NCBI RefSeq assembly: GCF_033807575.1
Contig: NC_084711.1
Coordinates: 124,001 to 188,000 of the forward strand
Origin: Cydia pomonella
Taxonomy: Eukaryota; Arthropoda; Insecta; Lepidoptera; Tortricidae
Length of the DNA: 64,000 nucleotides
Direction: 5' to 3'
This document shows, piece after piece, positions 21,915-32,412 of the stretch. The position numbers were made by a program, and so were the translations under genes. The notes under the pieces are model-generated. The model did not search any database. It saw only the letters and a program-made list of their open reading frames with translations, and was not told where the DNA came from. Each line of letters starts with the position of its first letter. Positions within the stretch are counted from its first letter, which is position 1.

Positions 21915-23672
21915 ATCAGCGGCACTCAGCCGCGCCGCGCCGGGCCGTGCCGGCGACAGTGCCGGCTCCAACTGTCAGCACATTGCAGCATTCCTACTGT
22001 TATTGTATTGAAAATATGTCTGCATTGCGCACCTACAGTGCACCTACGAGCTACGACTTGGCAATAATGCAAAAAGCTTTCTTTGTAATGTTCTTGTAAG
22101 TCGGGAATATTTTTTTTTAAATAATGGGTAGAGATAGTATAGGTTCATTTTATGTGTGTGTTACGAAATTGCAAGTATACTAAGTTACTAACTCTTTATT
22201 TGGGGTTTTGGTCTTGTGCTTAACTTACAGTCATAATACGAGTTGATGGCTGTCTGTATGTCAGTAATAATTTACCTTGCGGCACTGCTAAAAGTCTGTC
22301 AAAGAGGCTGTCAACACCCAATGTCCTTGAAATTGATGTTACTTAAACAGTTTTTTAAGAAAGACTATTTGTTTTAGTCAAGTAAGAAAAATATATGTTC
22401 ATATTAATTATATGTCAAAGACCGTGGTTGTACTCGATACACGATTGAACAAAATCGGCTCGATAGAAAATAATTGCAAAGATTGGTCTTAAAATCACAA
22501 TTAAACGGTTTTATGTCTTTATTGTTTTGACTTATGGGTCTTCAATTAAAATCACAATTTCAAAACATTTATATCTAAACCGTGGTTGAGTAAAATATTA
22601 CACTAATAATCCACTTTTTTTATTTAAATATTTTTCTTATTATTCCCTTGCCCAGGCCCAGTAACATGCGACAGTGCTATCTCATTTACTCCGATACAAA
22701 TAGACAGTGTGCGCGCTTTAGGTATTGACAGCCTCTTAATGTAAACGCGATACGTGGGATCTTCATGATCGCATCAATTCATCATATTTTCGCAAAGACA
22801 ACGAGATTCGCATCACACGTAGCAGACGCCTCGAATGCTCCCGATCGCTTATTATTCGCATTTCGCGCGAAATCCGCATACGAAGAAATTCACCAAGACG
22901 TCGAGTTCGTGACTCGTCTGGTAATCTCGTGATGTGATACCGTGTTCTTTGGTTGGATATAACCTGTCATGCTTATTGCTACACTGTGCGACATAATTCT
23001 ATACTTGTAATTCCAGCATAATAAACGAGATGGGAGTGATGAAAGTCGAAGGAAATGAGCTGTCAGTCCAATGTGATTGATTTAGTTTGATAATGTCCAC
23101 TTAGTGAATACAAATCAATCTTCGTCCGCCTTCTGCAGAATAGGATAGGAACAGTATCAATCAACGAACAAAATAAGTATATAACAGTTGTCATTTATAA
23201 ACGACTTCCACTTTGATATATATATTATTTTTATTTATTTAGCCTTCCAAGGCGTGTTTTAACAGCGGGCTTTGCAAAGGTAGCATTTTCTGTGTCGGTA
23301 GTAATACCCCGTTTTTGTTTAAACATTGATCAATCAATCAAGAGTTTGTAAAGTTCCTCCCATCTGATGTTAGAATATTCGATATTCTACGAAATACCTA
23401 TTAAAAAAATTCTTAATAACAGAAGGGGATACATTATTGCTTTTCTTAGAAATAATCTCTGGTAAGTTACTTTTCCTCACGGGCCATAAACACATATGGA
23501 ATACCTCGGCAAGTTATCCGAGCGATGTCGGCTCGCAGCTCGCAGATCATAAACTCTCGTAGATAGTGATCGAGTAGGGGTGCATTCCGACACGGACAAT
23601 ATTATACTAGTTTGATAATTGATAAGATAACAGTATCAGTGCGTTGCGCCGCACTGTTGTTAACTGACTCGG
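21915..23672. other. No gene seen
   Basis: AT-rich with a CpG-rich patch right after the direct repeat (21915-21975). CCGTGGTTG recurs at 22423 and 22582. No transposon motif or exon is recognised. Confidence 0.35.
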
Positions 23673-23814
23673 GGGCCTAGCCAATAAATATGGCAATCGT
23701 TGATAGAAAACGCCAATCGAAACTTAATAAAGTATCTAAAGTAGTCTCACGACCCGCAGCATCTGTTATCCCGATACACTTTTTCTTTTAGTTAGGCGTC
23801 ATCTTGGCTAGGCC
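23673..23814. mobile_element. MITE, GGCCTAGCCAA family, copy 1
   Basis: Begins GGCCTAGCCAATAAATATGG and ends GTCATCTTGGCTAGGCC, with interior AACGCCAATCGAAACTTAAT and ATCTGTTATCCCGATACAC. The interior words recur at 33582-33731 (inverted) and 51394-51502. Non-coding; about 142 bp. Confidence 0.75.
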
Positions 23815-24242
23815 GTTGTCAATCTGACGTTGACGCTTAGCTGCGTACTGCGTAAATACTACCACCAGCATCCCTCTTGTTAATGGCAAGTTAATGTAAG
23901 GTTGCCAGAGCCAGAGGACCGTAAGAAGCGCGGGTTTACGGGACCTGACCTTGGGGATATGTTTGTTTTTGAAGATATAAAGTTTGTAACTTAGGCGAAC
24001 AATAAGTTCTGAAATTATACCTGCGCCTATTTATATTAGTGCTTGTTCAATTTTACAGGATACAAATCCCGCAGTACATTATCTACAATAAAAAAATGTT
24101 TAAGCGTGATAGCTACCGTTGGCGCTTGTTGCGTATGCAGCTGTAATGTTCAGCCAAGGTATGGTTGCACCGGACCGATACAGTGTTATGTTTACGATGC
24201 TTGATATAAAAATAATCTTTACTTAATTCAGTCGTTATCTTT

Positions 24243-24482
24243 TATCTATTTTTCAATTTGTTCACTCTATATTATTTTATGTCTTTTTCCTTCTTGTCTG
24301 TTACCTTTCGTGATTTTTCTCACTTGATGGTCTCATCGGAAGATCAGCGCTGGAAGCCACCAGCAAAATGCTGAGATGAGGCCATTTCGTGGCACTTTAT
24401 ACTTCCTTTGTTTTTGTTATATCATGTAATTTAATGTGTCTTGTTTGTGTCTACGAATAAAAAATATTCTATTCTATTCTAT
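24243..24482 (+). mobile_element. 3' end of an abundant lepidopteran retroelement
   Basis: TGATGGTCTCATCGGAAGAT, CAGCGCTGGAAGCCACC, GCTGAGATGAGGCCATTTCG and the terminal CTACGAATAAAAAATATTC followed by ATTCT repeats are a very common moth repeat tail. The repeated 5-mer tail is typical of target-primed LINE or SINE insertion. No open frame remains. Confidence 0.65.
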
Positions 24483-25057
24483 AATAATTTTATCAAATTG
24501 CTATCACGTTTCGTGCTTCGTAACGCTCTTTCCAGGCTGCGCACAATTTTCCGGAAAAGGATATATGGCTGCGCGGTAATTCCGTCTGCAGCCGATCGGG
24601 TTAGCTTTATGATCGCAACCCGCATTGGGCCACAAGTTGAATTGATATACAATCTGTAATCAAATCTGTTTATTAAACGCTTACAAAAGGAAAATTCCAC
24701 GAAATTGCCTACTGTTGTCCTATACAAACTACTACAAATGAGAATTTTCTGAAGATTTGCAGGTATATAATTTTTTTTCTGTTACAAATTAAGGATGTCT
24801 GGCCTATCAGACAAATACTAGGTTTTATTGCTGAAAATTGTTACACAAAGAAAATAGGGCCAGTAGAAATGTTGTATGTAAACCTTATTATTTTTTTAGT
24901 TAGCCCGTTATAGTGTCCTGCTGCTCGGCGAAGTGTGACCTAACAGCTCCCGGCGTTGCTGTACTAATTCTAGCCAGTTACTAACGAAGTGCAGACGTGA
25001 CCCGCCCAGTGCCACTTCAAAACTTCTACCTGCTCTTATTATCGGACCCGGGTACAA
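24483..25057. other. No gene seen
   Basis: Frames on opposite strands at 24441-24727 overlap each other and the preceding repeat; neither is recognised. Nothing else found. Confidence 0.4.
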
Positions 25058-25299
25058 AAGAGGGGTATGGGCACTTGAATGTCATCTCGCGTTGTGTGGT
25101 AGGGCACAGCACAGCGGACGATTCCAGATCTAGAGCAGAGCCTTACCTAAGTAGGGATAGGGAAGTACCTCCACCTTACAGAAATGCACATGCATGTACC
25201 CAATTCCTCTGGAGTTGCAGGCGTCCATAGGCTACGGAGACTGCTTACTATCAAGCGGGCCGTATGCTTGTTTGCCACTGACGTAGTATAAAAAAATAT
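25058..25299 (+). mobile_element. Retroelement sharing its tail with a LINE
   Basis: The body has TGAATGTCATCTCGCGTTGT, GTGTGGTAGGGCACAGCAC and TTCCAGATCTAGAGCAGAGC. The last ~75 bp (GCAGGCGTCCATAGGCTACG, GCGGGCCGTATGCTTGTTTG, GACGTAGTATAAAAAAA) matches the LINE 3' ends at 33253-33571 and, on the minus strand, 2029-2190. The body matches 37195-37474. No LINE reading frame is present in the body, so it behaves as a SINE or a divergent LINE 3' UTR. Confidence 0.7.
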
Positions 25300-26723
25300 A
25301 TTTGTATCTATTACAGTTTCTAGCAACGGAAACTAATACAGACACACTTTACTTGAATGTTCATGTCATTTTCAGAATGTCGTTTTAATAGCAGACTATC
25401 GAACGTAACTTCGATTGAATGGCGGCGGCTAGGCTCTCCAAGACCTGTAAAATGTATATCTCGTAGCTTTGTAAAATGTGTGTCCGAGCTATCGACTCCC
25501 TGTGAGCCGGTGGAACAGGGCCCGGGTCACGCTGTCGCGTCGCCGGCCAAAATAATTGAAGGAAGCCATTAAAGTGATACCTGTTGCCATGTTCTCGGTG
25601 TTTCAATCATTACTGCCTTCATTAATGTTCTCCTTGAAATGACACACAGATGTAGGACGATATAAGTATTTGCCAGAAATATTTATTTAGCTTTGAGAGC
25701 GTACAAAGCGACGTTTTAGTTTTCTCTGTGAATGCGTGGGTGAGAATTGGGGGTTTTGCCTTTGACAGGTTTTAAAAATAAATGGGTTCCACAGAATGTA
25801 TTTAAGATTTGATGGAAATGTTTATTCAAAGTATTATAATTTAGGTATTCCATCGTATTTTATAATCTATTTTTAAATAAACCTGAAAGTTAATTAAAGC
25901 ATATGATAGTTATTGCATATTATATTATTTATTGTTATATATTGTATATTGCATATGAGGTTAGATCAAAACAAGTATGTATTAAGTAGACCGAAAATAA
26001 ACCTTGAATTTGTATGCCCCGAAAAAATTTTTTTGATGGATCCACTCATATATTCACGAGTCATCATCCATCAAGACATACACGTGCAATCTCAATCAGG
26101 CGGCTTCATATAAATTCATATGCCTCTCACCGTAACGATAAACAAATATAAACGTGTTAGTAATTACCCGGGAGCGTACTCACAAGATTCCGGGAACGTA
26201 TTTTTATTCCAAACGAGCTATTTTCGTTGCGCGGACAGATTAAACTTCACTGTTATTTGGTATAAAGTGAAACAAGTGCGATTTGTTGGCAATTGGTATG
26301 TACCAGATGCACGCGTTGGCGTGGCGTGTGGGGGGTGAAGTAAGGGGAGGGAAGGGAGGGGGAGGATCGGAGAGGTTTAATTGCATTCCGCGCTTCGAGC
26401 TGTCTTGGAGGCGAGCAATCGAATCGACGTGAGAGTGCTCAAGTACATAAAGTTGTAAATATGGTTCCATTTATTTATTACAAAGGTGTAAGTAACTTAT
26501 ATGGGCCAAAAGTGAAAAAATTGTACAAAATAAACACTGCAGTGCTCCATGGCTTTTTTTACATCGAACTGGTGTGATACGCTGCCCTGTCTAGATCGCG
26601 AAAAGCGATATTTTGCAGTGTTGCATTGCAGCTGCTATATTGTACCGACATGTGTCACACTTCCTTTTTACGATTTGTCACCTGAAACCTTTTGCACCGA
26701 GCCAGTGAACGAGTACCGGCTGG
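25300..26723. other. No gene seen
   Basis: AT-rich. A G-rich run (26328-26375) generates a minus-strand proline-rich chance frame. No repeat of the window is present. Confidence 0.4.
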
Positions 26724-27078
26724 CGGCCCGATTCGAAAAATGCAATACGATAACGATAAGTTCTGGTTTAGATAAGTTCTCATTTAGATATCGTTTATAT
26801 GTCGTATAATTGACAGAAGTAGCTCGATTCGGGCAACCAATGTCACTTTGACGTTAGAAATATCGTAGATAGATCTTACTGGGATCACAGCGGAATCGAA
26901 ATAAACGTCAATTTAAACCTTTACTGTAAAAGGAATATCCTGTGGCTGCAGCGTAAAATGGAAATAAATAATATTTAATTTAATTTAATTTTAATTTTGA
27001 CATGTCGTTTAGTTATCGATCTTTTAAAGATCTTTCCAAGATCTTAAACGTGTCTTAATCATTCTTCGAATCGGGCCG
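26724..27078. mobile_element. MITE, CGGCCCGATTCGAA family, copy 1 (long form)
   Basis: The left end CGGCCCGATTCGAAAAATG and right end CATTCTTCGAATCGGGCCG are inverted repeats. Interior words AAGTTCTGGTTTAGATAAGT, GTCACTTTGACGTTAGAAAT and GATCTTTCCAAGATCTTAAA match copy 2 at 48619-48890 throughout. This copy has ~83 extra bases (about 26905-26990: TTTAAACC..., CTGTGGCTGCAGCG, then TTTAATTTAATT repeats) absent from copy 2. Non-coding. Confidence 0.85.
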
Positions 27079-28128
27079 TGGGTGTGTACTTTGCACTTTC
27101 ATGCCATATTTGCCGCGTGTGCCCACCTGACCCCGGCTATGTGGCTGTAATTAAAAAGCATGCCACCGTTTAATAGGAGATGCAGAATTGCATACATATA
27201 CAGCTTGATTTAGTTGTCTAGCCATACTCGAAGAGATCTTATGGGACAACTATGTGGCCAACTACAAATGTTAAAAAAAAACTGTTTCATTTATTTCGAG
27301 GAATCATAAGTCAATATGGAACAATTGATTTTAATTTGCGATTTCCTGAACCTCCCTGATTATAGCTTGACTTAGCAAAAGATCTGCCTGAATGGTTTAT
27401 AGATATGACAATTTTGCTCACGCACATTGCCTGTGTCGTTGGTCAGCCGAGCGATGTATTACCTATTATTAACAACAATTCAGCTAATGAACACATCAGA
27501 CATGAATGAACACTGTGCAGTAAATACCGGCATTTGTTGTACATTCTCTGCAGATTCTGTCATTGTCATTCATTTTAAGAAAACCATATAAAAGGGAAGG
27601 GCGCAGAGCGAATTTTATTTTCTTGAAGTATTTTCTTCTGTATCGATATTCTGCACTTGAACCCTTGTTTCGCGAAATTGCGCATTATTTTAATCAGACT
27701 AGAGGGCCTACCGCAAAAATCTAATAGCTTTAATTGGATTAACTTATTGCTTGTATTATGAACACGTATCACGTAGCGCCTGAAACGTTGGTATAAAACT
27801 CAGTATAAAATAAATATTAAAATGTATAAACTATAAATGACTTAACAGACCTAATTTATTTATATCGTTGTAGTAAAATGTTGTACCTACCTACTAGAAA
27901 ATAATTATGAAACAGCAAGAAGGTTTGACTTACCTACATATATGTATATATCCCTTAGGCGTACCTATAGTACCTAGTATATACTCATGTTTGCTCTTAG
28001 CACTCACAAGCCATGGCCAGCCTGAATAAACTCCAAGTATGCATAAGACAATAGAAAACTTAAGTAGCTTGGCTGCATAGCGTTTGCTTTACTACACACA
28101 TAATACTCGTATTATCCAACATCACCGG
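27079..28128. other. No gene seen
   Basis: AT-rich. A TATAAAAGGG box lies at 27587 in a purine-rich setting, but no initiator, exon or product was found near it. The 65-codon minus-strand frame at 27575-27772 is unrecognised. Confidence 0.35.
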
Positions 28129-28439
28129 CAGTGTTGGCCGAAAGTTAATGAGAATCGAAAATATTGAAAATGTGCAAATACGGCGGTGGCAGAATAGCAG
28201 CGTCCGTTGCTGGAAGTCCTTAGGGCCGCTGTGCCCGAGGCCTTTTGGCGCAGATATTAGATGAGCCACTTTCCCTTTCAATTAGTTTGTAAGCATTATT
28301 GTGTACCTTTATTATGTAAGTACCTATGTTTAAACTGTTTGAATAAACGTCTTTATTATTATTATATTATTATAAAATTATGCCGTGAACCGTAACGGAC
28401 GGTGAATTTTCAATTCTAATTAACGTTCGGCCAACACTG
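28129..28439. mobile_element. MITE (CAGTGTTGGCCGAA ends) carrying a nested LINE tail
   Basis: CAGTGTTGGCCGAAAGTTAAT at the left and ATTAACGTTCGGCCAACACTG at the right are inverted ends; the right flank also keeps GAACCGTAACGGACGGTGAA, a known interior word of this moth MITE. The middle is foreign (see next entry). Arms pair over about 35 bp. Confidence 0.75.
28172..28378 (+). mobile_element. LINE 3' tail nested in the MITE
   Basis: Contains GGGCCGCTGTGCCCGAGGCC, TTTTGGCGCAGATATTAGAT and GTAAGCATTATTGTGTACCT. It ends TGAATAAACGTCTTTATTAT with ATT repeats, the ending of a common lepidopteran LINE. Only remnants of a coding frame precede the UTR. It sits inside the inverted-repeat element, so it inserted later. 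Confidence 0.65.
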
Positions 28440-29089
28440 ACTGGCGGAGCCAGGGATAGTTATATATACTTTGCTTATTTTTAAGGTAATAAATATAACC
28501 AATTTACTCTAGCCTGAAGACTAGTACAGATCTTCATACAATATTTCTCGTAGGGGCGGGGTAAATTGAGTCGGATCAAGCTAACTCCGCCTGACAGTTG
28601 CATTTATAATGTCACTCCCACATTTTGTCCTGTTCAAGTCAGTGCAATATAATATATTGTGTTAGCTTAGCCGGACTCTATCAAGGAATTTCACTTCAAT
28701 ACTTCGACCCTGAGTATCCCAACCCGACACACCTTCATCGGTCCATTCATTTTCATGATTCTCATCATACAATTAGGCTGTTAACATTTTGCAAAAACAA
28801 AGCATGTATGTGACATATGTATATTATGGACAACTTGATTAACCGGGCAGTATAAATAATGATCGGTCACTATGAACAATGCCTAAGACCGTCGGGCAAA
28901 GTGATAAATTAATTACTTTGGCCGGTCCATATTAATAATGCTCGACGGCCCGTGGTCCATTTAATAAATCAAGGTTTGAGATAGCTTGAATTTATCACTT
29001 GGGCCGGGCAGCATGAATAACCCTACTTCTAGCCGGGCAATATGATAAATTCGATCGTGCCGTGGTGGAAGCACTTTATTTCTCTTTTG

Positions 29090-29421
29090 CAATTCTAACC
29101 TAACCTAAACAAACCTACTTTTCTAAAAACAGTTTTTTCTGTTGGGGAATTCAATTTTAACCTAACGTAAACCTACTCATTTATAAACAATTATTTTCTG
29201 TGGGGGATTTCAGTTCTAACCTAAATATTGTGCACAACGAAAACATGATTAAATACAGCAATTAACATAAAAAACTAAGCAACAACAGGCGGTCATATCG
29301 TTAAAAAGTTCCAGACAACCTTCAGCCTACTTTTTTAAAAACAGTTCTTTTCTGTGGAGGGTTTGCAGTTGTAATCTAATCTAAACCTTCTTTTCTATAA
29401 ATATTCATTTCTCTGGGGGTT
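29090..29421 (+). repeat. Minisatellite, ~60-bp unit, interrupted
   Basis: Four units align: 29090-29151, 29152-29210, a third split into 29211-29224 and 29320-29363, and 29364-29421. Each reads roughly CAATTCTAACCTAAC, then AAACCTACTTTTCTA, AACAGTT-TTTTCTG and TGGGGGATTT. About 95 bp of unrelated sequence (29225-29319) splits unit 3. The unit includes CCTAACCTAA, which matches two copies of the insect telomere pentamer. Divergence among units indicates age. Confidence 0.75.
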
Positions 29422-29720
29422 TCATTCATGAGTGGGTGGCTAGAAGGAGGGGAGCCCTGACCTTCAGGTTGACGCAGGTGGTGTCAGGAGACGGCTCCTT
29501 CGGACACTACCTGTACAGAATTAAGAGGGAGCCGGGGCCTCAGTGCCACGAATGTGGAGCGGAGGACGACACGGCCCAGCACACTCTGGAAGAGTGCAGT
29601 CGCTGGGCCTTGGAAAGAGCTGCCCTCAGGGTGGCAACAGGGGTGGTGGACCTCTCGCTGCACAGGATCATAGCGGCGATGCTGGGCAAGTTCTCCCCCC
29701 CCCCCCTCTCACCAGGATAG
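29421..29720 (+). mobile_element. R1-clade LINE C-terminus
   Basis: The frame from 29421 reads HEWVARRRGALTFRLTQVV, then SGDGSFGHYLYRIKREPGPQ and a zinc knuckle C-X2-C-X8-H-X4-C (CHEC...H...C, bases ~29544-29597), then ALRVATGVVDLSLHRIIAAM. This is the conserved C-terminal end of R1-clade retrotransposon ORF2. Endonuclease and RT are missing (5' truncation at ~29421 against the minisatellite). The frame stays open to a C run at 29697; C-rich sequence and an A run at 29820-29829 follow. Confidence 0.85.
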
Positions 29721-29885
29721 AGGGGACAGGAGCGGCGAGTCCCACACACCCCCCCCCTCATCATGGCCTTCCCGCGGCTGGGGGGACGGTGCGTAAACGC
29801 ATTCGCCCACTCCGTGAACAAAAAAAAAACAGGCATTATGCATACAGACCGGTCATTATTCATAGTGTCCGGACTTATCAAGTTG

Positions 29886-30276
29886 CCTGTAACATACCTA
29901 CATGTTTACAATCTGGCTTGAAAGACACGTTGATTCCACGTTTCTGGAAATAGACATTTGAAATTACAAAGTGCGCCAGAAATAGGTCTAGACAGGTCTG
30001 TTATTTGGCAGTCTCTGTGTCACTCGCAGAGTATCCGACGTGGGCTCGCGACGGGCCATGAATAATATAAGGGTGCCGTCGCTGCAGCGGTTAGGGGGTG
30101 CGTTTCGAACCGTCAAATATGATACTAATGTGATATATCTATGTCAGTGCTTCGTTTTCGAGCTGCCACTGTTAGCGCATAACGCACTTATGTTGATATA
30201 AAATTGTGCCTATCGAAATTCAGTAAAAGTATAACTCGCTTGACGCTCAAAGCCGAATAGTTAGAGGGATTACTTT
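29886..30276. other. No gene seen
   Basis: No element or exon recognised in this gap. Confidence 0.4.
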
Positions 30277-30410
30277 GGGCCACTTGCACCATTCCACAAA
30301 CCCGGAATTAACCTTTTAAACCGCTAACCCAGTGTCAAATTGTACTGGTAACAATGGTAACTCCAGGTTTAACCGGTTAACCCTGTATTAGTGATTGGTG
30401 CAAGTGGCCC
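30277..30410. mobile_element. MITE, GGGCCACTTGCACCA family
   Basis: GGGCCACTTGCACCATTCCA at the left and TGATTGGTGCAAGTGGCCC at the right are inverted repeats. The interior contains AACCGGTTAACCCTG and TTAACCTTTTAAACC mirror words, so the whole 134 bp is nearly self-complementary. A familiar moth MITE; it encodes no protein. Confidence 0.85.
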
Positions 30411-32186
30411 TAAGTGAACTTGTGCTAATCGTTCATCTGACTAACGCCAGCATTACGAACCCATGCTGCAAGTATAAAAGAGGACCGTTTGTAGTGAGTA
30501 GCTTCATGATTATCCAGGGATTTACGCGTCAATGTCAGGTGTTTTGTGTCGGCATGTCGACACTCTAATGCCTGATGAATATTACTTAATCACGGCGGCA
30601 TTCTTAAGACGAGATGAGAATTCCTGCCAAATAGGGAAGATCAACAAAATATAACTTACTTTAGAATTATAAGTAGTATAGTAAGTGATCCAGTTGATCC
30701 TAGGAGTGGCAACGTTTTCGTTCGATTGTGTGGTGGGCTAAATGCGTAAAAGTTAGAAATGATAAAACCCTCTTATTTGTAATTTTGGAGAGATTGAATA
30801 TTAATAATTCTCCGTTGACCTTAGGTAGCTTTGCCCCATGCCAAAATAGCATGTTCCAGTAAATGACACACATAGATAACGCGCAGTTGAAACATTCTTC
30901 GTATATACTCGTAATAGTACTTACCTAATTTCTTTGTTCTGGCTAAAGAGCATCGGAACCAGAGGTCATTATCGAGTGCCTGAGATAAGGGTTCGCCGGA
31001 ATATGACTCCGATTAACGATGACTCAATGAGAAACAAACTTAGCTCAGCAGTTATTCTCTAACGAGGTAAATTGATGTGTAATGAGTAATAAGTCCACGT
31101 TATTGTTATTAAAGTTACTGTGAATACTAAATATAGTAGTTCAACGTTTTAATTCTGAACGAAGAAATTGTTATATTATTTATTTGTTACATATTATTTA
31201 TATGTTATACCTAGTATGTCGACTTTTTGGTGTAACAAAACAATGCAAGCAGCAGGCACTTAATTATTAGGAAAATAAATATTATAGGAAATTATTCCAT
31301 TCGCCAAATAATTAAAGTGGTTAATAGCGACCAGAGCGACCAGGCGAGCACCACCGTTCTGAATATAGACAATAAGTACATAGTTGAAAAATTCATGATG
31401 CGCTACTAACTAAACCATGTTTTACATGTTTTGACATACTTACCTACTTACTTATAGGTACGTTGCAAATCAAATGTGTATGGAGTAAAACTACATTCAG
31501 GCACGTACTATTATGGTGTCGTGGGCACTATTTGCTGACCGCTCGACACAGAGCGAGAGTAAGGCGGATGTGCTCGACTCATGTACCCACTGGCTGCAAT
31601 AAAGTGGTCCGGACTATCGGCGCAGCATTCCGCAGATATCTCCGCTCGCCCGCCACCGCCGCCGCCGCCGGCCTCGTCTATCTTCAACTATTTTATCGCC
31701 CGAAAGAGAAAGGCAGTAAAAGCGAACATTGTCATATAAATCCAGTAACTATCTTCATTTTATGAATAGTATTCTCTTATCGTGCCGCACCGGTATCAAC
31801 TATTGGACAAAGTTGAACGAGTCAAACTATGTGGGTTTACATTGTTTACATATCTTGCGTTTAGATTCGGCGCTGTATTAGTGCAGGATGCAAGACATAA
31901 TTAAACAGAACTTGATCGTTATAATGGGATATTGATTGAACGTTAATCACAAGTTAATGAGACCAGTTAAAACTACATTTGTAATACACGTTTCTACATT
32001 GTTTTATCTAGTAAAATCTCGTATAACTGCGATATTATAATATTTATTTATTGATTACGATTAAAGTGGAAAATACCGAAGCTAAGACACACGAAATTAT
32101 ATCTGCTTAACTCTGCTTCTGAAATTCTTGCGTGGAAATGTTACCATAATGTCAGATTTGAAAATCATCATTGCATCAAACATATT
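30411..32186. other. No gene seen
   Basis: A TATAAAAGAGG box lies at 30474 just outside the MITE, without further support. The frame 31463-31765 (100 codons) crosses a GCC-repeat patch (31650-31670) and shows no domain. Confidence 0.35.
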
Positions 32187-32412
32187 GACGACCGCTCTGG
32201 CCTCCTATGAAGCCGATGGTCCTGGGTTCGAATCCCGGAATCGTTCGAATCTAGGGCATTTTTTTCTGTGGTAGACACAGAAATTTGTTCCTGAGGCAGT
32301 CCGGTATTTTCTATTTATTTAAGTACATTACGAGTATATATAACGTGCGCACAACACAAGGCCTTCTTGAGCTTACTGTGGGGCTTAGTCAATTTGTGTA
32401 TAGTATATTATT
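32187..32412 (+). mobile_element. tRNA-derived SINE (family A), plus orientation
   Basis: Starts GACGACCGCTCTGGCCTCC and has box B (CTGGGTTCGAATCCCGG). It ends GCTTACTGTGGGGCTTAGTC plus AATTTGTGTATAGTATATT, the reverse of the 58591-58855 copy. About 18 bp around box A and the D/anticodon region are deleted (GGCCT joins TATGAAGCCG), which should inactivate its polymerase III promoter. Confidence 0.8.

Larger units (their letters stand above)
28831..29885. mobile_element. 1.05-kb inverted-repeat element of unknown family
   Basis: 28831-28884 (CAACTTGATTAACCGGGCAG start) and 29831-29885 in reverse complement (CAACTTGATAAGTCCGGACA start) align over ~55 positions at about 80% identity, ending AATGCCT in both. 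Inside the left end a degenerate motif (CCGGGCANTATGAATAAT) recurs about seven times between 28842 and 29060, partly inverted: CGGGCAAAGTGATAAATT at 28893 against AATTTATCACTTGGGCCG at 28989. Repeated subterminal motifs are typical of transposase-binding regions. The centre holds a minisatellite and an R1-clade LINE fragment; no transposase frame is seen. The family is not recognised. Confidence 0.6.

Noticed and set aside
27587..27596. TATAAAAGGG box
   Set aside because: No initiator, exon or transcript evidence; such boxes occur by chance in AT-rich DNA.
29540..29953. Frames of 113 and 136 codons on both strands
   Set aside because: Shadows of the R1-clade LINE frame plus its C-rich tail.
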